Source: Myxococcus stipitatus DSM 14675
GTDB taxonomy: Bacteria > Myxococcota > Myxococcia > Myxococcales > Myxococcaceae
Length of the DNA stretch: 64,000 bases
Direction: 5' to 3'
Assembly: GCF_000331735.1 (NCBI RefSeq)
Contig: NC_020126.1
Location: forward strand, 9,303,501 to 9,367,500
Below the pieces are notes generated by a model. The model was not told where the DNA came from and did not search any database. It was given only the letters and a program-made list of their open reading frames with translations. Positions 63,873-64,000 of the stretch are shown here, piece by piece; positions within the stretch are counted from its first letter, which is position 1, and the number at the start of each line of letters is the position of its first letter. The position numbers were made by a program, and so were the translations under genes.

Positions 63873-64000
63873 CTACGCCCTGGCGCGCCGCGGCGTGCGG
63901 GCCCGCTTCACCCCAGGCACCACTTTCTTCGCCGGGGCCTTCTTCGCGGGGGTCTTCTTCGCCGCGGGAGCCTTCTTGGCTGGAGCCTTCTTCGCGGGGG
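63873..64000 (-). CDS. H1-like Lys/Ala/Pro-rich protein (partial, 5' end outside window)
   Basis: The last 42 residues of a leftward gene ending at a TAG (63873-63875): repeats of KKAPA/KKTPA, then KKVVPGVKRARTPRRARA. This is the tail of a bacterial histone H1-like or other basic nucleoid protein. The full gene is cut by the window edge, so the fold of the rest is unknown. Confidence 0.75.
   Translation of the reverse strand, partial: PAKKAPAKKAPAAKKTPAKKAPAKKVVPGVKRARTPRRARA

Noticed and set aside
63873..64000. Chemoreceptor gene expected upstream of cheW, as in the dif locus
   Set aside because: The sequence upstream of cheW is the tail of an H1-like basic protein, so no receptor is adjacent inside the window.

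Overview
This is a GC-rich (roughly 70%), densely packed bacterial segment that fits a fruiting myxobacterium of the Myxococcaceae (Myxococcus, Corallococcus or a close relative). The main reasons are a MYXO-CTERM-type tail, many lipoproteins with myxobacterial domain mixes, abundant Ser/Thr and histidine kinases, a secreted caspase-like protein, H1-like Lys/Ala/Pro tails and frequent ATGA/GTGA gene overlaps. No tRNA, rRNA, insertion sequence, phage or CRISPR array was seen. The genus assignment is inference; no marker gene was compared.

Layout. 1-6.6 kb: amino-sugar island. A PTS EIIA (cut by the left edge) and murQ face a gntR-SIS deaminase-nagA operon, followed by a lipoprotein chitinase. 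Three copies of a 16-base motif lie between the divergent arms. 6.7-9.9 kb: molybdate transporter modABC with a divergent MarR regulator. 9.9-27.4 kb: a mosaic of envelope and housekeeping genes (HtrA-type protease, YdcF protein, prolyl-tRNA synthetase, adenylate cyclase, RCC1-repeat and MopE-like lipoproteins, 2',3'-cyclic phosphodiesterase, a C92-type hydrolase, a trans-aconitate methyltransferase-like enzyme, an Asp-box protein). 27.6-32.5 kb: a complete branched-chain amino-acid ABC operon with a recognisable sigma-70 promoter. 32.7-38.8 kb: a DUF2382 stress protein, a GAF-like/Ser-Thr kinase, and a grpE-dnaK pair whose DnaK lacks the usual acidic tail. 39.0-40.6 kb: a secreted nuclease/phosphatase-fold lipoprotein.

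40.65-45.96 kb holds the most unusual unit: four overlapping genes encoding an ECF-type sigma factor with a hydrophobic C-terminus, a zinc-motif anti-sigma factor, an exported caspase-like protein with an EF-hand loop and a probable outer-membrane barrel, and a lipoprotein with five EF-hand-like loops followed by leucine-rich repeats. A hairpin closes the operon. 46.0-53.4 kb is a signalling block: a receiver-thioredoxin-reductase fusion that lacks the redox CxxC, and three related histidine kinases, one of which has lost its phospho-accepting histidine. 53.6-57.7 kb has small unknown genes, a YjdF-like membrane protein and a Ycf46-like AAA ATPase paired with a zinc-ribbon membrane protein. 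57.7-63.8 kb is a leftward run: cheW, cheY, cheA (with a six-residue repeat linker), a CheC-type phosphatase, then larB and larC. The right edge cuts an H1-like gene.
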